Positions 19,176 through 29,200 of a DNA stretch of 64,000 nt are shown here, piece by piece. The position numbers and the translations under genes are program-made. The notes below the pieces were generated by a model. That model did no database searches and was not told the origin of the DNA. It worked only from the letters and a program-made list of their open reading frames with translations. The stretch covers positions 186,001-250,000 of the forward strand of contig NZ_CANLNS010000001.1 in NCBI RefSeq assembly GCF_947492715.1, given 5' to 3'. The stretch is from an uncultured Psychroserpens sp. Lineage in GTDB: Bacteria; Bacteroidota; Bacteroidia; Flavobacteriales; Flavobacteriaceae. Every line of letters starts with the position of its first letter. Positions within the stretch are counted from its first letter, which is position 1.

Positions 19176-20408
19176 TTGATATTGTATACAGCAGGCATAT
19201 ATATCCTTAGCTTTTTCCTAGAAGTTCTTGCATTCTTTAATCCTAAGATAAAACTTGGTGTAAAAGGACGTAAACAAACCTACAAGAACATTAAGAAAAA
19301 AATTGACTCAAAAGACAAAACAATTTGGTTTCATTGTTCGTCATTAGGCGAATATGAGCAAGGCCTTCCAGTGCTTGAAATATTGCGACAACGCTATCAG
19401 AACCATAAAATCATTCTTACTTTTTTCTCGCCATCTGGTTACGAAATTAGAAAACATTCCAAAATTGCCGATGTGGTTACCTATCTGCCATTAGATACCA
19501 AAGCCAATGCTAAACGTTTTTTAGACTTGATTCATCCCGATTTTACAGTTTTTGTTAAATATGATATTTGGCCCAATCTATTGCATGAGTTAAAACAAAG
19601 AGGTGGTCGCGCTATTTTAATTTCGGCTTTGTTTAGATCAAAACAATCTTACTTTAAATTTTATGGTGGTAAACGTAAAACAGCACTTTTTTCTTTCGAG
19701 CATATTTTTGTTCAAGATGAACAGTCTAAAACACTTTTAAACTCAATTAATTACACGAATGTAACGGTTTCTGGAGATACCAGATTTGACCGCGTAAGTA
19801 ATCAATTGTTACAAAGCAACACTTTGGATTTTATTACAGAATTCAAGGATGGTAGTACTTGTGTTGTTATTGGGAGTTCCTGGCAAGAAGATGAAGCTAT
19901 ACTCATTCCTTATATCAATGCTAATGCTTCGGAACATTTAAAATTCATCATAGCACCTCACGAAATTAAATCTGGGCACATAAAAGACATTACCTCTAAA
20001 CTAGACGTTCCTACGGTTTTGTTTTCTGAAAAAGAAGGGCAAAATTTAAACCAATATAATGTATTGATTATAGACACCATAGGTCTTCTCTCTAAAGCGT
20101 ACAGTTATGCTAATATTGCTTATGTTGGTGGTGCTATGGGACAAACTGGTTTACACAATATTTTAGAGCCAGCTGTTTTTGGTGTTCCAATTATCATTGG
20201 CAAAAACTACGATAAATTTCCAGAAGCCTTCGCTATGATTGAACAGGCAGGTGTGACTTCAGTAAAAGATGAAAACGATTTAAAAACGGTTTTGGACACT
20301 TTGATAACTTCAAATGAGTATCGCCATACTGAAGGTGATAAAAACGCCCAATTCATCCTTAAAAATAAAGGCGCAGTAGTCCAAATTGCAAACTACATTC
20401 GTATATAG
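19176..20408 (+). CDS. waaA: Kdo (3-deoxy-D-manno-octulosonate) transferase
   Basis: About 410 residues. Transfers Kdo onto lipid A precursor at the inner membrane. An N-terminal anchor helix (ILYTAGIYILSFFLEVLAFF) precedes NPKIKLGVKGR, then WFHCSSLGEYEQGLPV, ILTFFSPSGYE, LPLDTKANAKRFLDLIHPDF, and the C-terminal VGGAMGQTGLHNILEPA segment typical of WaaA. No ATG fits the expected N-terminus: a TAG lies in frame at about 19158, and the plausible starts are TTG at 19176 or 19182. It is divergent from the sugar aminotransferase gene. Confidence 0.93.
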   Translation: MILYTAGIYILSFFLEVLAFFNPKIKLGVKGRKQTYKNIKKKIDSKDKTIWFHCSSLGEYEQGLPVLEILRQRYQNHKIILTFFSPSGYEIRKHSKIADVVTYLPLDTKANAKRFLDLIHPDFTVFVKYDIWPNLLHELKQRGGRAILISALFRSKQSYFKFYGGKRKTALFSFEHIFVQDEQSKTLLNSINYTNVTVSGDTRFDRVSNQLLQSNTLDFITEFKDGSTCVVIGSSWQEDEAILIPYINANASEHLKFIIAPHEIKSGHIKDITSKLDVPTVLFSEKEGQNLNQYNVLIIDTIGLLSKAYSYANIAYVGGAMGQTGLHNILEPAVFGVPIIIGKNYDKFPEAFAMIEQAGVTSVKDENDLKTVLDTLITSNEYRHTEGDKNAQFILKNKGAVVQIANYIRI

Positions 20409-20465
20409 TGCATTGAGTGAATATGGTGAAATCTTAATAAATGTTAAATTTTTACTAAAAAATTC

Positions 20466-20490
20466 AATTTAAGTTACTAATTTCGTGAAA
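20466..20490 (+). promoter_or_regulatory. Candidate Bacteroidota promoter of the small lipoprotein gene
   Basis: The string gttactaatttcg (20473-20485) matches the TAnnTTTG-type -7 box and is nearly the same as the string before the 2TM-DHFR gene. Pattern inference. Confidence 0.3.
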
Positions 20491-20516
20491 TAACAATTAA
20501 CACTAAAACGATTACA

Positions 20517-20900
20517 ATGAAAAAATTAATTTTAAACATCGCATTGGTATTGGCACTTGTTGTGTCTGTAACATCATGTAGAGAAACTAAAGAAGGTGCT
20601 GAAGAAGCTGGAGATGCTGTTGAAAATGCAGCTGAAAAAGCTGGAGATGCTGTTGAAGACGCTGCAGAAGCGACAGGAGACGCTATCAAGGAAGGTGCTG
20701 AAGCTGTAAAAGATGGTGCTGAAGATGCTATGGATGCTGCTGGAGATGCAGTAAAAGAAGGTGCTGACGCAGTAAAAGAAGGAGCTAAAGACGCTGTTGA
20801 CGGTGTAAAAGATGCTGCAACTGATGCTGTAGACAAAGCCAAAGAAGAAGGATCTAAAGCTTTAAACGACGCTGCAGACAAATTGAAAAAAGATAACTAA
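20517..20900 (+). CDS. Small lipoprotein with LEA-like amphipathic repeats
   Basis: 127 residues. Lipoprotein signal with Cys21 (SVTSCRETKE). The remainder is almost entirely Ala/Glu/Asp/Lys/Gly in an 11-residue-like period (AGDAVENAAEK, AGDAVEDAAEA, TGDAIKEGAEA, VKDGAEDAMDA, AGDAVKEGADA, VKEGAKDAVDG). Such repeats form long amphipathic helices, as in LEA and apolipoprotein-like proteins. Function unknown; stress protection or envelope spacing are possibilities only. It has its own promoter-like sequence and terminator. A long antisense frame exists only because of the biased repeat codons. Confidence 0.85.
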   Translation: MKKLILNIALVLALVVSVTSCRETKEGAEEAGDAVENAAEKAGDAVEDAAEATGDAIKEGAEAVKDGAEDAMDAAGDAVKEGADAVKEGAKDAVDGVKDAATDAVDKAKEEGSKALNDAADKLKKDN

Positions 20901-20920
20901 TTAGATAGTTATTCTTTATA

Positions 20921-20953
20921 AAAAAAAGGCCTGATTTTTATCAGGTCTTTTTT
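20921..20953. terminator. Terminator after the LEA-like lipoprotein
   Basis: Stem aaaaaaaggcctgat / atcaggtcttttttt with one G-T pair and a 4-nt loop; T-run follows on both strands. Confidence 0.8.
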
Positions 20954-20989
20954 TTGACATAAACTTGATTTTAGCAGAATATTAAAAAA

Positions 20990-21064
20990 CAAAAGCCATG
21001 ACTCTCATCATGGCTTTTAGTATTATTTAGCACAAGCGTAGATGCTAGCGCCAGTGAGGTTTTA
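20990..21064 (-). repeat. Cassette-end repeat, copy 1
   Basis: On the minus strand, just after the 21068 gene, comes a short block (ctcactggcgctagcatctacg then cttgtgctaaataata) and then a terminator hairpin (aaagccatga ... tcatggcttt). A similar block and hairpin follow the 21709 gene (copy 2), so each candidate immunity gene ends with the same module. Confidence 0.6.
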
Positions 21065-21067
21065 AAT

Positions 21068-21493
21068 CTATAACGGAATAGATCTAAGTCTATTAACAAG
21101 TTCATCAAATTCACCATACTTGTCAAATGATCTTATTTTAACAACATTACCATTATTTAAAGATATACTAATCTCACCATAGCTTGTCCACTTCATTTTT
21201 ACTTTAATCTTTTTTATATCTTCTATTTTGATTATTGTTTTATCATTTATCACTAATTTTTCTTTGTTAAATAAAATTACAAACGGAGTAATGGCTTTTT
21301 TTTTTAACAAGTTAAAGAGTAAAAAAGATAAAACAAGTATAGCAATTATGATACTATTTTTTTTATTTGAAATTGTAAATATTGAAAAAAACAAAAATGT
21401 AAAAGTGAAAGTAATTAACAGTGAAACCCCAATAATAATATAGTAACTAACTAAATTTAGACCCTTAAAGTTAAATATTTTCACTTCTCCCAT
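21068..21493 (-). CDS. Small membrane protein, candidate orphan immunity protein
   Basis: 141 residues. Two hydrophobic helices (about 14-37 and 47-64) precede a soluble C-terminal domain with LFNKEKLVINDKTIIKIEDIKKIKV and SISLNNGNVVKIRSFDKYGEFDELVNRL, a PH-like or short β-rich arrangement. No known enzymatic motif. Its ATG is 2 nt after the stop of a 22-codon toxin-tail remnant, the usual toxin-immunity spacing, and it lies just beyond a complete RHS toxin/immunity pair. The immunity role is inferred from context. Confidence 0.72.
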   Translation of the reverse strand: MGEVKIFNFKGLNLVSYYIIIGVSLLITFTFTFLFFSIFTISNKKNSIIIAILVLSFLLFNLLKKKAITPFVILFNKEKLVINDKTIIKIEDIKKIKVKMKWTSYGEISISLNNGNVVKIRSFDKYGEFDELVNRLRSIPL

Positions 21494-21495
21494 TA

Positions 21496-21564
21496 TTAAT
21501 TCCCATTAATTATTACTGTATCTCCACCTAAACTAGATTTTATTCCGTCAAGTGCTCCCTCTCG
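21496..21564 (-). pseudogene. Orphan C-terminal tip of a toxin-like gene
   Basis: On the minus strand, 22 codons after an in-frame stop read REGALDGIKSSLGGDTVIING-N and then stop 2 nt before the ATG of the 21068 gene. The length and position fit the last residues of a displaced RHS C-terminal toxin. This is a remnant, not an expressed gene. Confidence 0.5.
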
Positions 21565-21599
21565 CTAGTGCCACAACACACTAAAACGTTATAGTAAAT

Positions 21600-21706
21600 A
21601 TACTCTATTTTAAATACGCTCAAAACCAAAAAGCCGCAACTTACATTACGGCTCTTATTATTATTTATCTATTAGCACAAGCGAGACGTTTGCACCAGAG
21701 AGGGAG
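21600..21706 (-). repeat. Cassette-end repeat, copy 2
   Basis: After the stop of the 21709 gene, the minus strand reads ctccctctctggtgcaaacg, then tctcgcttgtgctaatagat, then a hairpin (agagccgtaatg ... gttgcggctttttgg). It matches the block after the 21068 gene in order and partly in sequence. Confidence 0.6.
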
Positions 21707-21708
21707 TC

Positions 21709-22275
21709 TTACTTTTTATCAACTAGAATGCAAATATCATTTGGAATATATACAATCATGTTATTATTCTTATTTACTTTCGTTATAAAAACTGAATAAT
21801 GATAGCTAGATTCGGCTGGATCCCTAGTCAATTGATTAGGAGTAGGTTTGTCCATCTCTAAAAGAATACATGCCATTGTTTTATGTTCTTTTTTAAAAGT
21901 ATCAAATGTGACTTCTTTAAATTGAGTTTCAAAAGAAGTGTTCTTTTCAAAATAATAAAGTTTAGAACCTAGTTTTAAAATTGCCGAATAAATTGTTGGC
22001 ATTTGCTTATCAAAAAATTCAACCAGATTAATTTCGGTATTTTTAATCAGTTCAATATTAGAAAAAAATTCCTTTCTTGATTTTAATATGAATTCCATTT
22101 CGTTATTAAAATAATGTTCTGCCTCTGTCTTTGAGTTGTTTTTCTCCCAACTCTTTATAATGTAATCTTTGAATGTCACTTCAAGTCTCCTTTCAATTTC
22201 AGATTCCTGACCTTTGCAAGAGATAAAGGATATTAAAGTAATTGATATAAAAAATATTTTCTTAATCGAATTCAT
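21709..22275 (-). CDS. Lipoprotein, candidate immunity protein for the RHS metallopeptidase toxin
   Basis: 188 residues from MNSIKKIFFISITLISFISCKGQ, an evident lipoprotein signal. A longer frame starting at 22317 overlaps the toxin stop (ATGA) but would bury the signal peptide. The mature part is charged and mixed α/β (ERRLEVTFKDYIIKSWEKNN, FFSNIELIKNTEINLVEFFDK) with no recognised family. It follows the toxin gene on the same strand, the usual immunity position. If it is immunity, protection would act in the periplasm or at a membrane. Not recognised by family; role inferred from position. Confidence 0.75.
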   Translation of the reverse strand: MNSIKKIFFISITLISFISCKGQESEIERRLEVTFKDYIIKSWEKNNSKTEAEHYFNNEMEFILKSRKEFFSNIELIKNTEINLVEFFDKQMPTIYSAILKLGSKLYYFEKNTSFETQFKEVTFDTFKKEHKTMACILLEMDKPTPNQLTRDPAESSYHYSVFITKVNKNNNMIVYIPNDICILVDKK

Positions 22276-22313
22276 AACTGAATTTTTACTAAATATAACG
22301 TTTATTCTAAAAA

Positions 22314-25300
22314 TCATTCCTTTTTATTATAATTTAATCTATTCTTATATATTTCTCCACCATAAACATCTTTTGATATACCTGGGTTTGGAGAAACCCT
22401 ATTTCCATCGGAACCATAATAACGACTATTTCCTTTTAAATCTATAATTCTAGATTTCTCATCTCCGTAAAGAGTTAACTCACCATTAATAATATCAGCA
22501 CCAACTCCATAATGAGTTCTTAAAGGAATACCACTTTCTGCTCTAATCATATTTTCAATATGAGTAGCATAAATTTCAGAATCAGTAATTTTATCACTAC
22601 CATCCATATACCATAAACTATTAGTTGCTTGATATCCCCTTGTGTTTTTATCTCGTCTATGTGCCAATTCATGACCCAATGAAATATAAAAATCTGAACC
22701 TATCACTCCCTCAGCAGTTGGTGTTAGCGTTTTGTCATTAAGATTTAATGAAACTATCTCATTTGTTTCTTGATTTTTTTTGCCTTTTTGTATAGTTACA
22801 TTGTATTTACTTCCTGAAAAATATCTTACTAAGTCACTTCCTGTTTTACCACTACCTTCTAATTTACTTAAAGTATTTACTGCCTTATCAACAAAATCAA
22901 CATCCCCATCAAACAAATCTCCTTTTGTGATATTACCATTTTTATCTTTCGTATAATTATAGGCTTTTCCGTTTTCGTATAATACAGAATTAACTTGATC
23001 CCCATTATCATCCATAATACCAACAAACACATAATCACCATTTACATCAATAAATCGAATAGGGTTGTTAAAAGTGTATTGATAAGGAGTCATATGCTCA
23101 TATTTTTCAGAAAACCTATCAATATTCATAAACCTTCCCAAACTAGCATCATAATTTCTAGCACCATAATCATACCAATCTAATCCAAGCTCATCTTGAA
23201 GTTCCTTTCCATTATAAGTTTTCTTAAGCGCTGGATTGGTAGAAGTGACCACATTATTATACCCTTTATGTTTAAGTCCAAAAGGATAATAGTTGTTTTC
23301 TTCTAAAACCTCAGAAGCATTAACACTACCGTTACTGTTACTATCTGTGTAAGACAGTCTAATATTACCTAAGTGGTCTTTGTATTGAAATATATAATTA
23401 TACCCACTCCCTTCTCCAGAACCATAAGGTTCTATATAACCTTCAGGATGAGAAAAGAACTTTAACTCCTCGTTTGAGCCAACCTGCTCATAAATATAAT
23501 TACCTGCATAAACAGTAGTGGTAGTTCCGTTAGAAGCATCAACTACTTGCTTAGATAATTTCACGCCAGTGGCATCGTACACATAATGTATAACGCCGCT
23601 TTGAGTTCCAGCGACATATATGTTAGTAGGTAGATTCAAATGATTATAGACTATAAGGCTTATATCTTTGTTTTTATCTTCAATCATGTTACCATTATCA
23701 TCATAAATATAGTCATTCCCTGTGGAATTTCCATCTATAAAACCTTCATTTTGTTGATTGGATACCAAATCTTTAACTTTAGTAAGTTGGTTTCCACTAT
23801 AGGTATAAATAAGATCGTCAAAGACAGCTGTTTGCCCAGTTCGTTTTAAGCTCATAATATTGCCATTCTTATCATATTTAAGCCCAGAAAGGTGATACCC
23901 ATTAGCCTGAGCGTATCCTGAACCTGTATTTATGGCCATCCCGGCAGATTCTATTCTATTTAATGCATCATACTCATAAGCATAGCCTCTACTTGTGCCT
24001 GCCGCATCGTTAGCTGTTTTCCATAGGGTTTCGCTAATATTTCCATTAAAGAGCTGGGCATTTCCTTGATTAAGCTCAGTTGTATTGTAATTAATTTTAA
24101 AGGCAAATAGATCGTTTCCTATGGCAACAGGATCATTGATATGTGTGAGCCAACCTCTTATATTATATGTATAATCTACATGCTGCAACGGAGACGCTTC
24201 TGTGTTTCCAACTGCCTTTTCTTCTAATTGCCCTAGCTCGTCGTACGTATTTTTAACAATGAGTTGCTCTGCTTCTCCAGTAATTTGGTGCTTCTGAGTT
24301 TTCATTCTGTTGGCATGATCATAAGTATATCTATCTGTCGCTATAATAGCTGCATTGGAGCCCTTTTTATGATAAACTTCAATTTTTGTTGGGACGCCAC
24401 TAAAATCAATTTCAGACTTAGAACTATCTGTCGTATTTAAATAAGCATTTTCACTACCTGCAAATACAGGCTGCCCCTTGTCGTCATAATAACTAACCGA
24501 TGTTATCCAATCACTGGTACCTAATACTCTCACCAAACTACCTGTTGCAAGCCCAATTGTATTATTGGTTATAGTTTGTGAAAATACCGAACTAGGATTT
24601 GAAAAGGCGTTTGTTAAGCTAGAATTATAACCGTCGTAATAGTTTACAGTATGCAACACTAAACTTGGTGATACTGGGAACACATCATTTGAGTAATAAA
24701 TAGCAGTACCATCAACAGTTATTGGACTCCCTATTGAATTCACCGATTGATCATAGGCTTGCTGATTATTACTTGTATTTTGTAAACTCTTTCGGGTTGC
24801 CGTACTGCTATAAGTTCCGGTATAAGCTACACGATCAAATTTGTCATACCTCGTAAATAGCCACAACTTTGGGTTCTGATTACGTAAATAGGCATCTTGA
24901 GTTAAAATGGGTCTGTCTAGTTTATCATATATTATATATTCCCATCCTTTCTGAGGAATTTTCTTCTCTATTAACCTGTTTTTGTCATCATAATGGTATT
25001 GATAACATAAGTCATCAAGTATCGTTAGACTTATAATATTACTAGGAAGAATCGCATCGATAGACTCTTCTACACTAGTTACATTTCCGCTACCAGCTAC
25101 AAATAAAAATCCATCTTGAATAGAAACCGTATAACTCCCATTAGCTATGGTACCTATAATCATGTTAGGAATGGTTTCCGAGAGTTTAAAAATCGCTCCA
25201 TTTTTTAGGTCGATAGCGGTGTTAAATCTAATATCGAAAGCTACTTTTATCGTATTACTCATGGCATTAACGGTAACCTCTACTGTTCCATCGCCACCAG

Positions 25301-26249
25301 TTATTGGTTTTCCAAATTTATCTGTTGGAATAAAAACATCATATTTAGCCAAATCGGTAAACGACTTATAAGACGTAGATTTTAATAAAAGGTCTATCCC
25401 TTTAGGTGTTAACACATAAGTTAGGTTTCCAAAGTCGTCATATACATAATGAGTATTATGAGCTATTGCCTTAGAATCATAGGTGCGTTTTAAAATAACT
25501 TGCCCTTTAGTATTAGTAAACTCTTCTGTTGTATGGGCTTTAGGATAGGTTTGGTTAGGCTGCCAATTTTCATCCTTTGTTACCATTTTATAAAGTTCAT
25601 GAGCTTGATACTCACCAGCATAATATAACTGTGGCTGTTCTGTATCTAACGTTGGAAAATTAACCTTAAAAAACTCTACACGGTTCGAATTGGTTTGATA
25701 ATTAAATTTTATCGTATGATCGGTATCAGCTCCTGTATCTACACGCCAATCAGCTCCTGGAGCTCCTTGCTCCATTACTCTGTTTAATGGCGACTGCTCA
25801 AATCGCTTTTGAGAATACGCATTTACATCTGATAACGTTGCCCAGTTCTCCTCTGTATATTTTGACTTATAATAGTTCTCTTGATTTAAAATAAGGTTAG
25901 TCTGATCCAGAAAATTAAGAGCATTAGATCCCGTTAACATTGTTATGGTGGGTAAATAATTCTTTTCTTGCCTTCCAATATGGTCATAAACAACTGGCGT
26001 AACTATATGCTCCTTATTACCGCCTGCCTGCTTTGCAATGGTTTGTTTTACCCTACCTAATCCGTCAAAATAAGATATCGTTTCTATCTTATCATCATCT
26101 GTTAAAGGAATTATACTTGCTTTTTTAAATATACCATCTGTCGTCTCTACTCTATAAGAGGTAGATTTTACATAATTCTCTGATGCTGTCTGTGCCAATA
26201 CTAAAGATGACACTAAAGTAAATGCTAATGTAATTAGTGATGTTTTCAT
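22314..26249 (-). CDS. RHS/YD-repeat polymorphic toxin with C-terminal HExxH metallopeptidase domain
   Basis: 1311 residues. Signal peptide (1-19, LVLAQ), then an N-terminal flavobacterial DUF6443-like domain (about 30-160: ISYFDGLGRVKQTIAKQAGGNK). Many YD repeats follow (YDDFGNLTYVL, YHYDDKNRLIEKK, YEYDALNRIESAGM, YDKNGNIMSL). The conserved RHS core ends near residue 1072 with NYYPFGLKHKGYN, YDYGARNYDASLGRFMNIDRF and NNPIRFIDVNGD. The remaining 239 residues are the variable toxin: HELAH at 1193-1197 and a downstream glutamate in DSEIYATHIEN, resembling M91-type (NleD-like) zinc peptidases. It starts 11 bp after the partner RHS-like gene and precedes a lipoprotein gene. The toxin role is by family analogy. 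Confidence 0.9.
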   Translation of the reverse strand: MKTSLITLAFTLVSSLVLAQTASENYVKSTSYRVETTDGIFKKASIIPLTDDDKIETISYFDGLGRVKQTIAKQAGGNKEHIVTPVVYDHIGRQEKNYLPTITMLTGSNALNFLDQTNLILNQENYYKSKYTEENWATLSDVNAYSQKRFEQSPLNRVMEQGAPGADWRVDTGADTDHTIKFNYQTNSNRVEFFKVNFPTLDTEQPQLYYAGEYQAHELYKMVTKDENWQPNQTYPKAHTTEEFTNTKGQVILKRTYDSKAIAHNTHYVYDDFGNLTYVLTPKGIDLLLKSTSYKSFTDLAKYDVFIPTDKFGKPITGGDGTVEVTVNAMSNTIKVAFDIRFNTAIDLKNGAIFKLSETIPNMIIGTIANGSYTVSIQDGFLFVAGSGNVTSVEESIDAILPSNIISLTILDDLCYQYHYDDKNRLIEKKIPQKGWEYIIYDKLDRPILTQDAYLRNQNPKLWLFTRYDKFDRVAYTGTYSSTATRKSLQNTSNNQQAYDQSVNSIGSPITVDGTAIYYSNDVFPVSPSLVLHTVNYYDGYNSSLTNAFSNPSSVFSQTITNNTIGLATGSLVRVLGTSDWITSVSYYDDKGQPVFAGSENAYLNTTDSSKSEIDFSGVPTKIEVYHKKGSNAAIIATDRYTYDHANRMKTQKHQITGEAEQLIVKNTYDELGQLEEKAVGNTEASPLQHVDYTYNIRGWLTHINDPVAIGNDLFAFKINYNTTELNQGNAQLFNGNISETLWKTANDAAGTSRGYAYEYDALNRIESAGMAINTGSGYAQANGYHLSGLKYDKNGNIMSLKRTGQTAVFDDLIYTYSGNQLTKVKDLVSNQQNEGFIDGNSTGNDYIYDDNGNMIEDKNKDISLIVYNHLNLPTNIYVAGTQSGVIHYVYDATGVKLSKQVVDASNGTTTTVYAGNYIYEQVGSNEELKFFSHPEGYIEPYGSGEGSGYNYIFQYKDHLGNIRLSYTDSNSNGSVNASEVLEENNYYPFGLKHKGYNNVVTSTNPALKKTYNGKELQDELGLDWYDYGARNYDASLGRFMNIDRFSEKYEHMTPYQYTFNNPIRFIDVNGDYVFVGIMDDNGDQVNSVLYENGKAYNYTKDKNGNITKGDLFDGDVDFVDKAVNTLSKLEGSGKTGSDLVRYFSGSKYNVTIQKGKKNQETNEIVSLNLNDKTLTPTAEGVIGSDFYISLGHELAHRRDKNTRGYQATNSLWYMDGSDKITDSEIYATHIENMIRAESGIPLRTHYGVGADIINGELTLYGDEKSRIIDLKGNSRYYGSDGNRVSPNPGISKDVYGGEIYKNRLNYNKKE

Positions 26250-26260
26250 TGTGTTTTGTA

Positions 26261-29200
26261 TTAGTATTGGTTCTTGTAATTGTATTCGTTCTTAGTAAGG
26301 ATATTTCCATCTTTATCTTTGACATGATCTAATCGACCATAATCATCATAATAATAGGTCATCAAATATTCTCTAGCATCGGTCATTTTTGTTATACCTA
26401 TCATTGGATCGTATTCATAAACTGAAATTTGAGCACTTGGAAAATTGGATCGTAAATCTGTAATCTGCTGAGTGGTTAAAGCATCTGCTCCTGCATCAAA
26501 ATTATTACCTAAAAGGGTTTCTATCTCTGAAACGGATACACCTACAAGTTTTGCTACCGGAAATGTGTTGTGGTATCCCCAAATGTAGCTTATAGGTACA
26601 CCTTCCGTTTTATTTACCTCTAAAGGATTCCCAAAAGAATCATAGGTATTGAACTCTATACGTGAGGTAAAGGCTCCTGTGCCTTTTGACACTTTAATTA
26701 TTTCTGGAAGCACTAAATCACTCTCAAATTCTTTATAATAGGTATTGGTTTGGGACAGTTTTAAATTGTCTTTAAAACTTTCTACGGCAACAACCTCGTT
26801 AATCTTATTAAGGTCCTCGAGACGTGTTAGCATAGCCTGATCATTATAGTCTGGAGCCGTATCCCCAACTGGATAGTAATATTTAGTCTTTAATTCTTCA
26901 GAAACTCCGTTAATTATCCCTACAACACGCTGCTCACTTAATTGAAGGTTTTCGTCGTTATAATTTAAATGCTTAATCGTTTTAACTGAAGATTGATTGC
27001 CATTAGAATCGTAAAAATAATTGGTAGTATCTGTCTGTAATAACTTAACCCATCCCGATTCAAAAACAGTAGGTAATTGACTTATTCCACCTCCACAGTT
27101 TTGAAAATACAAGAGGCATTTTCCGTTAGAACAATTTGGTACTAATTCTGGCTTGGGTTGCGTATCTCTAAACGACTCATAAGTGTCATAGAATTGCATG
27201 TATTCACAGAAATCACCTTTAAATATATACCTTGAAGTAAATACTGGAGTTTGGTCAAAATCATAATAGTGATTTCCTTGGTCATCGTGATTTCGAATGC
27301 GTTTCAATATTCTATGATCCTTGTCATATACTTCCTGCTCCAAGAGTAGCCCTCTCTTATAATCTAGGTTCTCTTTTGGAGCTGCATGTGGTAGATAAAA
27401 AGTTGAGGCTCCTGATGGAAAATCGTAAGCTGATGTAAAACTATATCGTGTATAACCATTATTCGTTTCAGATACTTTAACATTACGATAGCCAACATAT
27501 GACCCTTGAGACAATTCTACATTGACGCCCTTTTCAATAACTTGATAGGTTACTGTTTTGTCTGTAAATGATGTTGGACTATTATATTCTGTACCAAATA
27601 AATATTTTTTAGTATTGTGAACATAGCTACGTTCCAAGATATCTTCCTTTGCATCAATCACGCCAGATGAAGGTAAAACAGCGCCTAAGCCTCCTGTTCC
27701 TGGCTGATTATAACTATAAGTGATTCTCTTTTCCGAACTAAGTGTCGTAGGGTTATCATTAAAAGTAATTTCCTTTATTCTAACACCTCCTCCTATCATT
27801 TCCTGATCTGGATTAAGATCTGCAACTACATAGTCTATACTTGTTGTCCCATAGATATCAAAAATCTCATTTAATATAACACCGCCAGATCCTCCATATC
27901 TAAACTTTAATTGGTAAACACCAGCAGGCACATTCTTTACAATACGACAAACATCTCCTAATTCGATAAGCCCGCTATAACTCGTTCCATTTTTAACCAG
28001 TTCTAATCTATAATTTGACAATTGACTTGCAGTAGCCGTAGTTCCATTTACCAGATGCGAAGAAATATAAATATCTTGTTCAAAACCTAAAGTAACGGTA
28101 TTAACCGTAATTGGTAGTGTACTTGATTGACTAGGATGGTTATAACTAAAGGCTAATGGCAGGTCATTATCACTCGACGAATTTCTTGGGTTTTTCATAT
28201 AATCATCATAACCCATTGACTGATCACCATAGAAAGCATAGGTATTGTGTTCAAAATCAAACCTTTTAACGCCTCCTGTTGGATATTCTATAGCAGTTAG
28301 CAATCCTGTTTTAATTTGATCATCATCAAAAGTTTGAGGCCCTCCACAGGCCAAGGTCGTAGAGCCTATTCCACTATAGTAGCCCCAAGGACCACTTTTG
28401 TAAGAATCAAAACCAGGCAAACTCGCTCTATTGTAATAACTTAAATTATAATCATGACTTATGGTTCCAGCTTTCTCGGTAACTTTCAATAACCAAAGCC
28501 TATGAGATATTGGTGTTGTTAAAAAATCGGTTGTTGTATCATATTCTAAAGTATAGCGCTTATATTCAGAGCCATCTGGTGCTTCTATTCTAATATTCTC
28601 TAATTTGGCTCCGCCTGTTTCTGGATGTGAATCATTGGGTTTAACATCAAAATAAACTTTGGTTAAATCTCTAAACTCTATAGACGCTAGTTTTTGTGTA
28701 GGTGTAGTAACATTTATATAGGAGATTATATTCTCTGGTTTTAAAACTCCAACATTATAGGGGTTTTGAAGCATATTGTTAATATTACCCTGAATCGCTA
28801 TAATATCATTATACGTTCGAGATACCGAAGCCACATAATTCTCTAACTCGGTACTATAAGTTAATGTAGCCAAGACCATATTATTACTACTCTTTATAGA
28901 TGTTAAGTGCCATGCCGTATTAACCGTATAATCTGAACTCGCTCCTGAAGCAGGTACACTAATAACACCGCCTTGAGGTGTTGAACCTACAAAGGGACTT
29001 GTTGTGGATGTTTCAACCTGATTAAAAATATATTGATACCCTTTAGTATCTGTTATTGTAAATCCGCTTATGACATAGTTTGTATTATAACTAAAGGTAA
29101 TATCGAAATTCTCATTCTTTGAAATTAGTTTAGGAGTTGGAATTCCGCCTTCCATAACAATAACAAATCTTCCAGAATAGTTTAAAAAACTGAACTGATA

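Noticed and set aside
20477-20881. Long antisense frame (134 codons) opposite the LEA-like lipoprotein
   Set aside because: It is Ser/Ala/Pro-rich as a consequence of the repetitive codons on the plus strand; the plus strand has a lipoprotein signal, promoter-like sequence and terminator.
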